The translations under genes were made by a program, and so were the position numbers. Below, in pieces: positions 22,772-31,773 of a stretch of 64,000 bases of DNA; positions within the stretch are counted from its first letter, which is position 1, and each line of letters starts with the position of its first letter. Source of the DNA: an uncultured Lachnospiraceae bacterium (lineage in GTDB: Bacteria; Bacillota; Clostridia; Lachnospirales; Lachnospiraceae). The stretch lies in NCBI GenBank assembly GCA_945919075.1, contig CAMEIX010000002.1, positions 1 to 64,000 of the forward strand, given 5' to 3'. The notes beneath the pieces are model-generated. The model worked only from the letters and a program-made list of their open reading frames with translations. It was not told where the DNA came from and did not search any database.

Positions 22772-24862
22772 ATGTACAAGACATTTTCCATGGAACTTGC
22801 AGGCCGGACTTTAAGCGTGGATATCGGCAGAGTCGGCAAACAGGCAAACGGATGCGCATTTATGCATTACGGTGATACTACGGTATTATCCTGTGCAACC
22901 GCATCAGATAAGCCCAGAGACGGGATTGATTTCTTCCCTCTGAGCGTTGAATATGAAGAAAAATTATATGCAGTAGGTAAAATCCCCGGAGGATTTAACA
23001 AAAGAGAAGGTAAGGCAAGTGAAAACGCAATCCTTACCAGCCGCGTAATTGACAGACCTATGCGTCCTCTTTTCCCCAAGGATTACCGCAATGACGTTAC
23101 CCTGAACAACATGGTTATGAGTGTGGACCCTGAATGCCGTCCTGAATTGGTTGCTATGTTAGGTGCTGCAATCGCAACCTGCATTTCCGACATTCCCTTT
23201 GACGGTCCCTGTGCCATGACCCAGATGGGTATGGTGGATGGTGAACTGATTGTGAATCCTTCCCAGGAACAGTGGAAGAACGGAGATTTGAATCTTACCG
23301 TAGCATCCACAAAGGAAAAGGTTATCATGATTGAAGCAGGTGCCAATGAAATTCCCGAAGCAACCATGATTGATGCAATTTACAAGGCACATGAAATCAA
23401 CCAGACCATTATTGCTTTTATCGAAAAGATTGTAGCAGAGGTTGGTAAGCCCAAGCATGAATACACAAGTTGTGCAATTCCGGCTGAACTGTTTGAAGAG
23501 ATGAAGAAAATTGTAACTCCTGAGGAAATGGAAGTCGCAGTATTCACCGATGACAAGCAGACCAGAGAAGAAAATATTAAAAACGTTACTGCAAAGTTAG
23601 AAGAAGCATTTGCAGACAATGAAGAATGGCTTGCTTTACTTGGAGAGGCTGTTTACCAGTATCAGAAGAAGACAGTTCGTAAGATGATCTTAAAGGATCA
23701 CAAGCGTCCCGATGGTCGTGAAATTACCCAGATTCGTCCTCTTGCAGCAGAAGTGGATATTATTCCCCGTGTACATGGTTCTGCTATGTTTACCCGTGGA
23801 CAGACCCAGATCTGTAATGTATGTACCCTGGCTCCTTTGTCCGAGGCACAGAAGGTGGACGGTCTTGATGAAAACGAAACCGCAAAGAGATATATGCACC
23901 ATTACAATTTCCCTTCCTACTCCGTAGGCGAGACCAAGGTTTCCAGAGGTCCGGGACGTAGAGAAATCGGTCATGGTGCGTTGGCAGAAAGAGCACTGAT
24001 TCCGGTACTTCCTTCTGAGGAGGAATTCCCTTATGCAATCCGTACCGTATCCGAAACTTTCGAAAGCAACGGTTCTACCTCCATGGCATCCACCTGTGCT
24101 TCCTGCATGTCTTTAATGGCTGCAGGTGTTCCCATCAAAAAGATGGTAGCAGGTATTTCCTGTGGTCTTGTAACCGGAGAGACGGATGATGAATTTGTAC
24201 TTCTTACCGATATCCAGGGTCTTGAGGACTTCTTCGGTGATATGGACTTTAAGGTAACCGGTACAACGGAAGGCATTACTGCCATCCAGATGGATATTAA
24301 GATTCATGGTCTTACCAGACCTATCGTGGAAGGTGCGATTGCACGCTGCCGTGAAGCAAGACTCTTTATTATGGATAACTGTATGAAGCCTGCTATTGCA
24401 GCTCCCAGAGCAGAAGTTGGCAAATATGCTCCTAAGATTATTTCCCTCCAGATTGATCCGGAAAAGATTGGGGAAGTGGTTGGACAGAGAGGAAAGACCA
24501 TTAATGAGATTATTGCCCGCACAGGCGTTAAGATTGACATTACCGATGAAGGCAAGGTCAGCGTATGCGGTACCGACAGAGCGATGATGGATAAGGCTGT
24601 TGAAATGATTAAAATCATCGTAACCGATTTTGAAGAAGGCCAGATTTTCAAAGGTAAAGTAGTCAGCATCAAGGAATTTGGTGCGTTCATCGAGTTTGCA
24701 CCCGGAAAAGAGGGTATGGTTCATATTTCCAAGATTGCCAAGGAAAGAATCAACCATGTTGAGGACGTGCTGACGCTCGGAGATATGGTTACTGTAGTCT
24801 GCCTCGGCAAAGACAAGATGGGAAGAATCAGCTTCTCCATGAAGGATGTTGCTCAGGCGTAA
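22772..24862 (+). CDS. pnp: Polyribonucleotide nucleotidyltransferase
   Basis: 696 residues, full length. PNPase degrades RNA 3' to 5' with phosphate and is a degradosome-type enzyme. Two RNase PH domains (about 1-210 and 310-540) flank a helical linker. A KH domain follows (GKTINEIIARTGVKIDI) and then an S1 domain (FKGKVVSIKEFGAFIEF through DKMGRISFSMKD). The second PH core carries SDPRR-type signatures in the region RGPGRREIGHGALAERAL. AAGGAGATAAGT precedes the ATG. Confidence 0.97.
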   Translation: MYKTFSMELAGRTLSVDIGRVGKQANGCAFMHYGDTTVLSCATASDKPRDGIDFFPLSVEYEEKLYAVGKIPGGFNKREGKASENAILTSRVIDRPMRPLFPKDYRNDVTLNNMVMSVDPECRPELVAMLGAAIATCISDIPFDGPCAMTQMGMVDGELIVNPSQEQWKNGDLNLTVASTKEKVIMIEAGANEIPEATMIDAIYKAHEINQTIIAFIEKIVAEVGKPKHEYTSCAIPAELFEEMKKIVTPEEMEVAVFTDDKQTREENIKNVTAKLEEAFADNEEWLALLGEAVYQYQKKTVRKMILKDHKRPDGREITQIRPLAAEVDIIPRVHGSAMFTRGQTQICNVCTLAPLSEAQKVDGLDENETAKRYMHHYNFPSYSVGETKVSRGPGRREIGHGALAERALIPVLPSEEEFPYAIRTVSETFESNGSTSMASTCASCMSLMAAGVPIKKMVAGISCGLVTGETDDEFVLLTDIQGLEDFFGDMDFKVTGTTEGITAIQMDIKIHGLTRPIVEGAIARCREARLFIMDNCMKPAIAAPRAEVGKYAPKIISLQIDPEKIGEVVGQRGKTINEIIARTGVKIDITDEGKVSVCGTDRAMMDKAVEMIKIIVTDFEEGQIFKGKVVSIKEFGAFIEFAPGKEGMVHISKIAKERINHVEDVLTLGDMVTVVCLGKDKMGRISFSMKDVAQA

Positions 24863-24891
24863 GATGTGGCAGTAACACAGGGATTAAGTTT

Positions 24892-25515
24892 ATGAATAAA
24901 TGGAAAACAGTTCTGCTTTCGGTCATACTGGTTGTCAGTATGACCGGATGCGGCCAAAAGGTAGAAAAACCTGTCTGGACCGATGACGATTTTGTCTTTC
25001 GTACAAATGAGGAAGAGTATACAGTGCCGGAAAAGGCAACTTTGATTGTATATCCCGGTCAGAGCCTTGTTATGCCCCATGAATCAGAGGGCTATCAGGT
25101 ACTCGAAAACTCCATGGAAACGGCACGGGGATTAAAAATCGGAGACGATTTTGAGACCTATAAAGAGATTTATGGGGTAGGGGATGCCTATGGCGCATGG
25201 GAAATGGTGGATACGGAAAACGGCACGAAAATGCTTGACTTTCATAATCAGACGCCGGCAGACATCTATGGAATGGGCAATGTCGGAGCGGTCTGGCTGG
25301 ATATTGCTTTTGCACAAAAGGACGGAAAATGGGAACCCTTAGAGGCTTCTCAGGTGAGGGATGTCTGGTTTTGTGAGGCGGCTTATGAGGATTATGGAAA
25401 GGTAGCACTATTTTCGGTATTCTTTCGTGAGAACGGAGAAGTGGCAGGTATGGGATGTTATCGCATAGACTACGATGAATCCTGGAAAAACTGGCAGAAC
25501 TGGGAAAATGAATAG
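24892..25515 (+). CDS. Lipoprotein of unknown function
   Basis: 207 residues. A signal peptide ends in lipobox MTGC (Cys20). The mature part is acidic and rich in aromatic residues, with GLKIGDDFETYKEIYG resembling short modules in other Clostridia surface lipoproteins, and a C-terminal YRIDYDESWKNWQNW. No named family is recognised. It sits 29 bp after pnp but has its own terminator downstream, so it is probably read through from the pnp transcript. Confidence 0.7.
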   Translation: MNKWKTVLLSVILVVSMTGCGQKVEKPVWTDDDFVFRTNEEEYTVPEKATLIVYPGQSLVMPHESEGYQVLENSMETARGLKIGDDFETYKEIYGVGDAYGAWEMVDTENGTKMLDFHNQTPADIYGMGNVGAVWLDIAFAQKDGKWEPLEASQVRDVWFCEAAYEDYGKVALFSVFFRENGEVAGMGCYRIDYDESWKNWQNWENE

Positions 25516-25526
25516 AAAAATAAGGA

Positions 25527-25567
25527 GCATGGACTTTCGGTTATAGAACGAAGGTCCATGCTTTTGT
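25527..25567 (+). terminator. Rho-independent terminator
   Basis: GCATGGACTTTCG (25527-25539) pairs with CGAAGGTCCATGC (25549-25561), followed by TTTTGTT. It isolates the sporulation operon downstream. Confidence 0.9.
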
Positions 25568-25604
25568 TATGCCCAAAAACAAATTGTAATCCAAAATATT
25601 GGCA

Positions 25605-25633
25605 GTCATATATGGGACAAACAGACATATATT
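25605..25633 (+). promoter_or_regulatory. Candidate sigma-E promoter of the spoIIIA operon
   Basis: GTCATAT (25605-25611), a 14-bp spacer and CATATATT (25626-25633) resemble the sigma-E consensus (about KMATATT, N14-15, CATACAMT). spoIIIA is a sigma-E, mother-cell operon in studied spore formers, and the site is 20 bp before the first start codon. Confidence 0.6.
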
Positions 25634-25652
25634 TAAGAGAGGTGGAACATAA

Positions 25653-26606
25653 ATGACGGATTCAATCAGTATGTTTTTGGCAGGAGAGATAAAGAATGTT
25701 CTCATACCGGTTTTAAGGAGAGAAGGGGAACTGGAGGAAATACGCCTGCGAATCGGAAAACCACTGCTTGTAAAGAGACATGCAGGGGAAGCCTTCGTAA
25801 CAAAGGAGGGGATTCTTACCACCAATCGGAAAGAGGCATACATGGTGGAGGAACGTACTCTCAAGGAGAATCTGCAAAGACTGTGTAAGGATTCCCTTTT
25901 TGCCTATGAGGACGAATTAAAGCAGGGATATATCAGTATTCCGGGAGGACACAGGGTGGGACTTACCGGGCAGATTGTACAAAATGAAGACGGGAGTGTA
26001 AGGACCATGAAATACATAAACGGTATGAATATCCGGATTTCCCATGAGATAAAAGGGGTGGCGGACAAGGTGCTTCCGTATCTGTATGAAAACGGAAGAG
26101 TGAAAAATACGCTTTTGATTTCGCCTCCGGGGGCAGGCAAGACCACCATGCTTCGGGACATAGTGCGACAGGTGTCTGACGGAAATGCTTATGGGAAAGG
26201 AATCTGCGTTGGCGTAGTGGACGAACGTTCGGAAATTGCAGGTTGTTACCGGGGAATTGCACAAAATGATGTGGGCATACGGACGGATGTATTGGATGCA
26301 TGCCCGAAGGTGTATGGCATGATGATGCTTTTAAGGTCCATGGCCCCCTCCATGATTGCCATCGATGAATTGGGCGGCGTAGAGGACGTACAAGCCTTAA
26401 GAAAAGCATCTGCCTGCGGAGCCGGACTTCTGGCCACCATCCATGGAGAGGATGTGGAGGATTTAAGGAAAAAACCATACTTAAGAGAAGTGTTGGATAT
26501 GGGCTTGTTTTCCCGTTATCTGGTATTAAAAAAGTTTGCGTCCGGTCCCGGGGTGAAGGCAGTTTATGGGAGGAATTTTGAAATATGCTACGAATCATCG
26601 GAATAA
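25653..26606 (+). CDS. spoIIIAA: Stage III sporulation protein AA
   Basis: 317 residues. SpoIIIAA is the cytoplasmic ATPase of the SpoIIIA-SpoIIQ channel that joins mother cell and forespore, and resembles secretion-type ATPases. Walker A is PPGAGKTT (about 158-165) and Walker B is MIAIDELGG, with ATIHGEDVEDL near the end. AAGAGAGGTGGAACAT precedes the ATG. It is the first of eight tightly packed genes in the canonical order, and its 3' end overlaps spoIIIAB by 22 bp. Confidence 0.95.
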   Translation: MTDSISMFLAGEIKNVLIPVLRREGELEEIRLRIGKPLLVKRHAGEAFVTKEGILTTNRKEAYMVEERTLKENLQRLCKDSLFAYEDELKQGYISIPGGHRVGLTGQIVQNEDGSVRTMKYINGMNIRISHEIKGVADKVLPYLYENGRVKNTLLISPPGAGKTTMLRDIVRQVSDGNAYGKGICVGVVDERSEIAGCYRGIAQNDVGIRTDVLDACPKVYGMMMLLRSMAPSMIAIDELGGVEDVQALRKASACGAGLLATIHGEDVEDLRKKPYLREVLDMGLFSRYLVLKKFASGPGVKAVYGRNFEICYESSE

Positions 26607-27103
26607 TTTTCATTTTTACCGGAAGTATCGGCCTGGGAATCTTTTACAAACAACAATATGAGGAGGGCACAAGGATACTCTATCAGCTAAAGCGGATTCT
26701 GGAGTTATTTATCAGTGAAATATCTTATGGAAAGGCAACCTTGCATGAGTGTTTAAACTGTGTGGCAGACAAAATACAGGGCCCTGGCAGGGAAGCTCTG
26801 TGTGGTGTAGCAGGGCGGTTAAAGGAAGAGGAAGAGTGCACATTTTCCGCTATCTGGAAGGAAGAAATGGAACGGTACTTAAAGGATTTTCCGGTAAAGA
26901 AGGAGGAAATTGCACCGTTCCTGGATTTTACCGGAAATGAAGGAATTATGGATTTAATGATGCAGGTCAGAGCCATGGAACAAAGTCGGGACAGGCTGGC
27001 AACCTTTATTAAAAAGAGGGAAGAAAATGCAGAAAAGCAAGGGAAACTTTCCCTGTGTCTTGGGGGAATGGGCGGATTATTTCTTACAATCGTACTGATA
27101 TAA
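26585..27103 (+). CDS. spoIIIAB: Stage III sporulation protein AB
   Basis: 172 residues with one membrane helix at each end (IIGIIFIFTGSIGLGIFY and LSLCLGGMGGLFLTIVLI). The helical core contains LKRILELFISEISYGKATL, the family's typical start and related to GspF-like secretion platform proteins. It overlaps the end of spoIIIAA, ensuring coupled translation of two channel components. No defects are seen. Confidence 0.92.
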   Translation: MLRIIGIIFIFTGSIGLGIFYKQQYEEGTRILYQLKRILELFISEISYGKATLHECLNCVADKIQGPGREALCGVAGRLKEEEECTFSAIWKEEMERYLKDFPVKKEEIAPFLDFTGNEGIMDLMMQVRAMEQSRDRLATFIKKREENAEKQGKLSLCLGGMGGLFLTIVLI

Positions 27104-27138
27104 GGGGCATGGATTAAGAAAGCGGAAGGAAGAGAAAC

Positions 27139-27336
27139 ATGAGTGTAGGACTGATATTCAAAATTGCAGCGGTTGGCATACTGGTTTCCATTTTAAGTCA
27201 GGTGTTAAAACACAGCGGACGGGAGGAACAGGCTTTTTTGGTGAGTCTTGCAGGATTGATTTTAGTCATTACCTGGATTGTACCGTATATCTACGACATG
27301 TTTACCATGGTACAGGCATTGTTTTCCTTTGGGTAA
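27139..27336 (+). CDS. spoIIIAC: Stage III sporulation protein AC
   Basis: 65 residues, two membrane helices (IFKIAAVGILVSILSQVL and AFLVSLAGLILVITWIVPYI), the normal size for SpoIIIAC. It is a small membrane subunit of the feeding-tube complex with SpoIIIAD. GGAAGGAAGAG precedes the ATG. Confidence 0.92.
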   Translation: MSVGLIFKIAAVGILVSILSQVLKHSGREEQAFLVSLAGLILVITWIVPYIYDMFTMVQALFSFG

Positions 27337-27354
27337 TGCGGAGAGGTAAAAGGC

Positions 27355-27741
27355 ATGGCGGAAATTGTAAAAATCGGAGTGATTGGAATTCTGGGTACCC
27401 TTGCGGCAGTTTTGTTTAAGCAAAGCAAACCGGAATATTCTACGTATATCGGGATAGGGCTGGCTCTTTTATTATTTGGGTATGGATTCAAAGTCCTAAG
27501 TGTTGTTTGGGATAAAATGCTGCTGTTGCAGGACCTCATGGGAGATAACGGAGTATACCTGTCCACCCTGCTTAAGGTGGTAGGGATCACTTATGTCTGT
27601 GAGTTTTCTTCCGGGGTATGCAAGGATGCAGGCTTTTCGGCTGTGGCGGCACAAATTGAAATTATCGGAAAGATTTCCGTGCTTGCTGCGGGAATCCCTG
27701 TTTTTATGACGGTAATTGCCCAGATTAAAGAATTTGTATAA
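27355..27741 (+). CDS. spoIIIAD: Stage III sporulation protein AD
   Basis: 128 residues with about four hydrophobic helices, beginning IVKIGVIGILGTLAAVLFK and ending IPVFMTVIAQIKEFV, typical of SpoIIIAD. It follows spoIIIAC by 18 bp with GGAGAGGTAAAAGGC upstream. Membrane component of the SpoIIIA complex. Confidence 0.92.
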   Translation: MAEIVKIGVIGILGTLAAVLFKQSKPEYSTYIGIGLALLLFGYGFKVLSVVWDKMLLLQDLMGDNGVYLSTLLKVVGITYVCEFSSGVCKDAGFSAVAAQIEIIGKISVLAAGIPVFMTVIAQIKEFV

Positions 27742-27753
27742 AGGTGCTTAACT

Positions 27754-28824
27754 GTGGATTTGACATTGGATTTTGAAAAAATCTGGCAGGAATACGGAAT
27801 GGACGAGTTGGAGAACTCCATCTGTTCTTTATTTCCCGAGTACCGGATAGATATGGATGAGGTGTTTTATAAAATTCTTTCCGGTAATATATTCGGAGCC
27901 ATGAAAGACGTATTTGGCGGCCTTTGGACCGGAATTTCAAATGAACTGGCTTCCCAGAAAAACACCTTTCTGTGGCTTTTGGTATTCGGCATCGGAGCCG
28001 TATTAATCAGCAATTTCATAAAGGTTTTTGACGAGCATGAAGTAGCGGATATCGGATTCTATTTTTCCTATTTGTGTATTTCTGCAATCCTTTTTCGGTG
28101 CTTTGGCAGTACCGTGGATACGGCAGGCCGGGCACTGGAAAACATTGTTTCCTTTATCCGGGCATTTGTGCCGGCCTATTTTTTGTCGGTAGGACTTTCT
28201 GCCGGATCCATAACGGCAAAATGCGGATACGAGGTGGTGGTCTTTACCATTTATCTCGTAGAACATATCCTGTTCCTGCTGATTTTGCCACTGATTAAAA
28301 TTTATGTTCTTCTGGTTTTAGTAAGCGGGCTTTGGTCGGAGGAAAGACTGAATCTGATGATTAGCGGTTTGGAAAAGATCATACGCTTTCTTCAAAAGGC
28401 ATGTTTTTCCGTGGTTGCCGGTTTATCTGCCATGCAATCCATGATAACACCTTCCTTAGATGCCGCAAAGTCGGGTGTACTGAAAAAAGCCATTTCGGCG
28501 GTACCCGGAGTCGGGGATGTGGCGGATGGTGTGGTGGATGTGGTATTAGCTTCTTCTGTGGTGATTAAAAACAGTATTGGCTTTTTGCTTTTGCTGTTTC
28601 TGATTCTGGTAACGGTTCTGCCCATGGTCAAAATCCTCTTTACGGGCCTTTTGATTCGTACCGCGGCAGCCATACTGAGTATTGTCAGTGACAAAAGGAT
28701 TATCCGCTGCACAGACAATGTGGGGAACGGGAGCAATTTGCTTTTTCGCACCGTGGGCTTGTCTTCGCTTATGTTTATGATAACCGTATCGGTGGCTGCT
28801 TTTACCACAAACAGGGGATTTTAG
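27754..28824 (+). CDS. spoIIIAE: Stage III sporulation protein AE
   Basis: 356 residues, a polytopic membrane protein with an N-terminal soluble segment (FEKIWQEYGMDELENSI) and about seven hydrophobic helices. The conserved segment SAVPGVGDVADGVVDVVLASSVVIKNSIG is typical of the family. A GTG at 27754 is the best start, preceded by AAAGGTG. It lies 12 bp after spoIIIAD. Membrane core of the channel. Confidence 0.92.
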   Translation: MDLTLDFEKIWQEYGMDELENSICSLFPEYRIDMDEVFYKILSGNIFGAMKDVFGGLWTGISNELASQKNTFLWLLVFGIGAVLISNFIKVFDEHEVADIGFYFSYLCISAILFRCFGSTVDTAGRALENIVSFIRAFVPAYFLSVGLSAGSITAKCGYEVVVFTIYLVEHILFLLILPLIKIYVLLVLVSGLWSEERLNLMISGLEKIIRFLQKACFSVVAGLSAMQSMITPSLDAAKSGVLKKAISAVPGVGDVADGVVDVVLASSVVIKNSIGFLLLLFLILVTVLPMVKILFTGLLIRTAAAILSIVSDKRIIRCTDNVGNGSNLLFRTVGLSSLMFMITVSVAAFTTNRGF

Positions 28825-28844
28825 AATGAAAAAGGGGAGCGGAT

Positions 28845-29192
28845 ATGGGGGAATATTTGCTGAATACAATAAAGCAACTGGCTATATTTATGCTTTGCGG
28901 GCAGATGGTGCTGCAATTTAAGCCTACCGAAAAATATGGGAAGTATTTACGTTTTCTGCTGGAAATTATGGTGCTTGCAAGCTTTGTGGTGCCGGTTTTG
29001 TCTTTCTTTCAGGAAGAAATCCGGGACAATTTTTATGAGGACCTGAGTCTTTACAGTGCGGAATTTAAGGAAGACTTAAGAATGGCAGGGCAGACCGCGG
29101 ATAGGGCGGAGGAACGATTCAATGATATGGCATACTTTGTCTATGAGGAAATGAAGAGACAGGAAAGCGAGGGTGAAGAAAATGCTCCCTAA
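28845..29192 (+). CDS. spoIIIAF: Stage III sporulation protein AF
   Basis: 115 residues, somewhat shorter than the Bacillus protein. Two N-terminal membrane helices (LAIFMLCGQMVLQF and FLLEIMVLASFVVPVLSFF) precede a soluble coiled stretch ending in EEMKRQESEGEENAP. The 3' end overlaps spoIIIAG by 11-20 bp depending on the start used. AGGGGAGCGGAT precedes the ATG. Confidence 0.88.
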   Translation: MGEYLLNTIKQLAIFMLCGQMVLQFKPTEKYGKYLRFLLEIMVLASFVVPVLSFFQEEIRDNFYEDLSLYSAEFKEDLRMAGQTADRAEERFNDMAYFVYEEMKRQESEGEENAP

Positions 29193-29787
29193 GGTCAGAG
29201 ATTTTTTCAAAAATAAGAATAATATGCTGATACTTGTACTTGCCGGTATTTTGCTCATGGTAATCGCCATACCGGTGGATGACGGAAAGAAAGATAACGA
29301 GCAGGATGCAAAAAACAACAAGGGGAGTACTGCTTTGCAGGGCAGGAATATGGAAAGCAGTACGGAGAATGTGGGAAGTACTAAGCTTATGGGAGATACC
29401 GGAGAACTGGAAAAACGCCTGGAGGCCATTCTTTCCAAAACAGATAAGGCGGGGGCGGTAAAGGTTATGATTACCCTTTCCTCCAGCGAAGAACTGGTGG
29501 TGGAAAAGGATTATCCGTCTTCCCGAAACCAGACTTCGGAAGAGGGGGATGGAACCAGCAAAACCGTGCACAGTTATGAATATAAAGAAAGTACGGTTTA
29601 TACCAACCGGGGAAGTGATTCCGAGCCCTATGTAAAAAAGACCATGGCACCGAAGGTGGAAGGGGTTTTGATTGTGGCAGAGGGTGCAGGGAACGGAACA
29701 GTGAATAAAAATCTGTCGGAAGCGGCACAGGTTTTACTGGGTGTAGAAGCACATAAGGTTAAGGTCATAAAAATGAATGTGGACTAA
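29173..29787 (+). CDS. spoIIIAG: Stage III sporulation protein AG
   Basis: About 204 residues from a GTG at 29173. An in-frame ATG at 29182 (MLPKVRDFF) has a better-spaced GAGGGTGA and may be the true start. One membrane helix (NNMLILVLAGILLMVIAIPV) is followed by a disordered linker and a ring-building domain with GAVKVMITLSSSEELVVE and APKVEGVLIVAEGAGN, as in the SpoIIIAG 30-fold ring. Located in the intermembrane space of the forespore. Confidence 0.93.
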   Translation: MKKMLPKVRDFFKNKNNMLILVLAGILLMVIAIPVDDGKKDNEQDAKNNKGSTALQGRNMESSTENVGSTKLMGDTGELEKRLEAILSKTDKAGAVKVMITLSSSEELVVEKDYPSSRNQTSEEGDGTSKTVHSYEYKESTVYTNRGSDSEPYVKKTMAPKVEGVLIVAEGAGNGTVNKNLSEAAQVLLGVEAHKVKVIKMNVD

Positions 29788-29829
29788 TATAATGAAACAG
29801 GATATCAAATCTCAAATAAAAGTGGGGGA

Positions 29830-30534
29830 ATGAATGTGAAAAACCTATTTAAGAAAAACCAACTGATGATAACCGCTCTGGCCATAATGATTGCAGTGGC
29901 AGGATACCTGCAGTTTTCAGGGAAGAAATTGCCAAATGAAGATTACATAAAAACCAATGCAGAGGGGCAGGTCAATGATGAATACACATTAGACAGCCTG
30001 CTTGATATTACGGATGAAAAAGTGGATTCGGACGGACTGATTCAAATAGATAGTCTGGACGCAGATGCGGATATGCTGGGGACGGATACGGACGTTTTGG
30101 GAGAAAGTGCCGATATAACAGGTATGGAAACACCCACACCGGGAGAAACTCCGGGTGAAGCGGTATTTACAGGTACAACAAATGTCAATGTACTTTCCGA
30201 GGCCAAACTGTTAAAAGAGCAGGTACGTGCAAAAAATAAAGCAACCCTGCTTGAAATTATCAACAGTTCTACCTTAAGTGATGAACAGAAACAGAGCGCC
30301 GTGGATAATATGGTGAAGATGACGGACATTGCGGAGAAGGAGCTGGCTGCTGAAATCTTACTGGAAGCAAAAGGGTTTGACGGTGTTGTGGTCAGTATCA
30401 GTGAGACCGGGGTGGATGTGGTTGTGAACATGGCAGAACTTCCCGATGACAAACGCGCCCAGATTGAGGATATTGTAAGGAGAAAGACAGGAGTTTCCTC
30501 GGAAAATATCATTATCAGCACAGTTGTACAGTAA
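29830..30534 (+). CDS. spoIIIAH: Stage III sporulation protein AH
   Basis: 234 residues. An N-terminal membrane helix (NQLMITALAIMIAVAGYLQF) is followed by an acidic linker with Asp/Thr-rich repeats (DADADMLGTDTDVLG). The C-terminal YscJ-like domain begins KAELLKEQVRAKNK-like and includes KMTDIAEKELAAEILLEAKGFDGVVV. SpoIIIAH docks with SpoIIQ from the forespore. GTGGGGGA precedes the ATG. It is the last gene of the operon. Confidence 0.93.
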   Translation: MNVKNLFKKNQLMITALAIMIAVAGYLQFSGKKLPNEDYIKTNAEGQVNDEYTLDSLLDITDEKVDSDGLIQIDSLDADADMLGTDTDVLGESADITGMETPTPGETPGEAVFTGTTNVNVLSEAKLLKEQVRAKNKATLLEIINSSTLSDEQKQSAVDNMVKMTDIAEKELAAEILLEAKGFDGVVVSISETGVDVVVNMAELPDDKRAQIEDIVRRKTGVSSENIIISTVVQ

Positions 30535-30552
30535 TGCAGAATATGGTAAAAT
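30524..30552 (+). promoter_or_regulatory. Candidate promoter of deoB
   Basis: TTGTAC (30524-30529), 17 bp, TAAAAT (30547-30552), overlapping the end of spoIIIAH. It would let deoB be expressed outside sporulation. Confidence 0.5.
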
Positions 30553-30605
30553 AACTGCATATAAAGCAAGAAACATATCGTTTTTTTGAGAAAGGACGAA
30601 GGAAG

Positions 30606-31757
30606 ATGAAACGAGTATTTTTAATTGTACTGGATAGCTTCGGAATCGGCGAAATGCCGGATGCGGATCAGTTTGGAGATGTGGGTACCAATACCCTTTT
30701 AACCTGTGCAAAAAGTCCTTATTTTTCCATGCCTAACATGGGAAAACTGGGACTTTTTAATATAGATGGGGTGACTGCCGGAAAAAGAGAGAATCAGATT
30801 ATGGCACGTGTAGCACGCATGACGGAGGCATCCATGGGAAAGGATACTACCATTGGACACTGGGAGATCGCAGGTGTAAAATCACCGGACCCGCTGCCCA
30901 CTTATCCGAATGGATTCCCGGAAGAGGTCTTACAGCCTTTTCGGGATATGACCGGAAGGGATGTGCTTTGCAATATGCCCTATTCCGGCACCGAGGTTAT
31001 TAAGAAATTCGGCGACGAACATGTAAAGACCGGCAGCCTGATAGTCTATACTTCAGCAGACAGTGTTTTCCAGATTGCGGCGCATGAGGATGTGGTACCC
31101 GTGGAGCAGTTATACGAATACTGCAAAATGGCAAGAAAAATACTGACCGGAAAGCATGGAGTGGGCCGTGTCATTGCCCGTCCTTTTATCGGAAATAGCG
31201 GTAATTATACCCGCACAAGCAGACGGCATGATTATTCCCTGACACCTCCGGAAAAGACCATGTTGGATTACTTAAAGGAAGCAGGAAAAGAGGTTCTGGC
31301 AGTGGGAAAGATTTATGATATCTTTGCCGGCTGCGGCATTACGGAGCATGTTTATACCTCCGGAAATGCGGAGGGAATTGCAAGGACCCTGGAGTACCTG
31401 GACAAAGATTTTGAGGGCCTCTGCTTTATTAATTTAGTGGATTATGATATGCTCTACGGTCACAGAAATGATGTGGACGGTTATGCAAGGGCCCTGACCG
31501 AATTTGATGCGAAACTTCCGGAAATTATGGGCAAAATGCGGGAGGATGACATCCTGATGATTACCGCCGATCACGGCTGCGATCCGGGATATACGGTCTC
31601 CACGGATCACTCCAGAGAATATACCCCCTTACTTATGTATGGCAAAAAGGTAACACCCGGTAATCTGGGAACAAGAAAAACATTTGCAGATATTGCCGCA
31701 ACTGTGTTAAAATATTTCAATATTGTGCCGGACTTTGACGGCGAGGCAATGTTTTAG
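30606..31757 (+). CDS. deoB: Phosphopentomutase
   Basis: 383 residues of the alkaline phosphatase superfamily; it interconverts ribose (or deoxyribose) 1- and 5-phosphate in nucleoside salvage. Metal and phosphate sites are visible in IVLDSFGIGEMPDADQFGD with a nearby phospho-threonine in GTNTLLTC, DTTIGHWEIAG, and ITADHGCDPG with STDHSREYTPLL at the end. GAAGGAAG precedes the ATG. No other deo gene is adjacent. prfC starts 16 bp downstream and is probably cotranscribed. Confidence 0.96.
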   Translation: MKRVFLIVLDSFGIGEMPDADQFGDVGTNTLLTCAKSPYFSMPNMGKLGLFNIDGVTAGKRENQIMARVARMTEASMGKDTTIGHWEIAGVKSPDPLPTYPNGFPEEVLQPFRDMTGRDVLCNMPYSGTEVIKKFGDEHVKTGSLIVYTSADSVFQIAAHEDVVPVEQLYEYCKMARKILTGKHGVGRVIARPFIGNSGNYTRTSRRHDYSLTPPEKTMLDYLKEAGKEVLAVGKIYDIFAGCGITEHVYTSGNAEGIARTLEYLDKDFEGLCFINLVDYDMLYGHRNDVDGYARALTEFDAKLPEIMGKMREDDILMITADHGCDPGYTVSTDHSREYTPLLMYGKKVTPGNLGTRKTFADIAATVLKYFNIVPDFDGEAMF

Positions 31758-31773
31758 TTTGGAGGAAATCATA

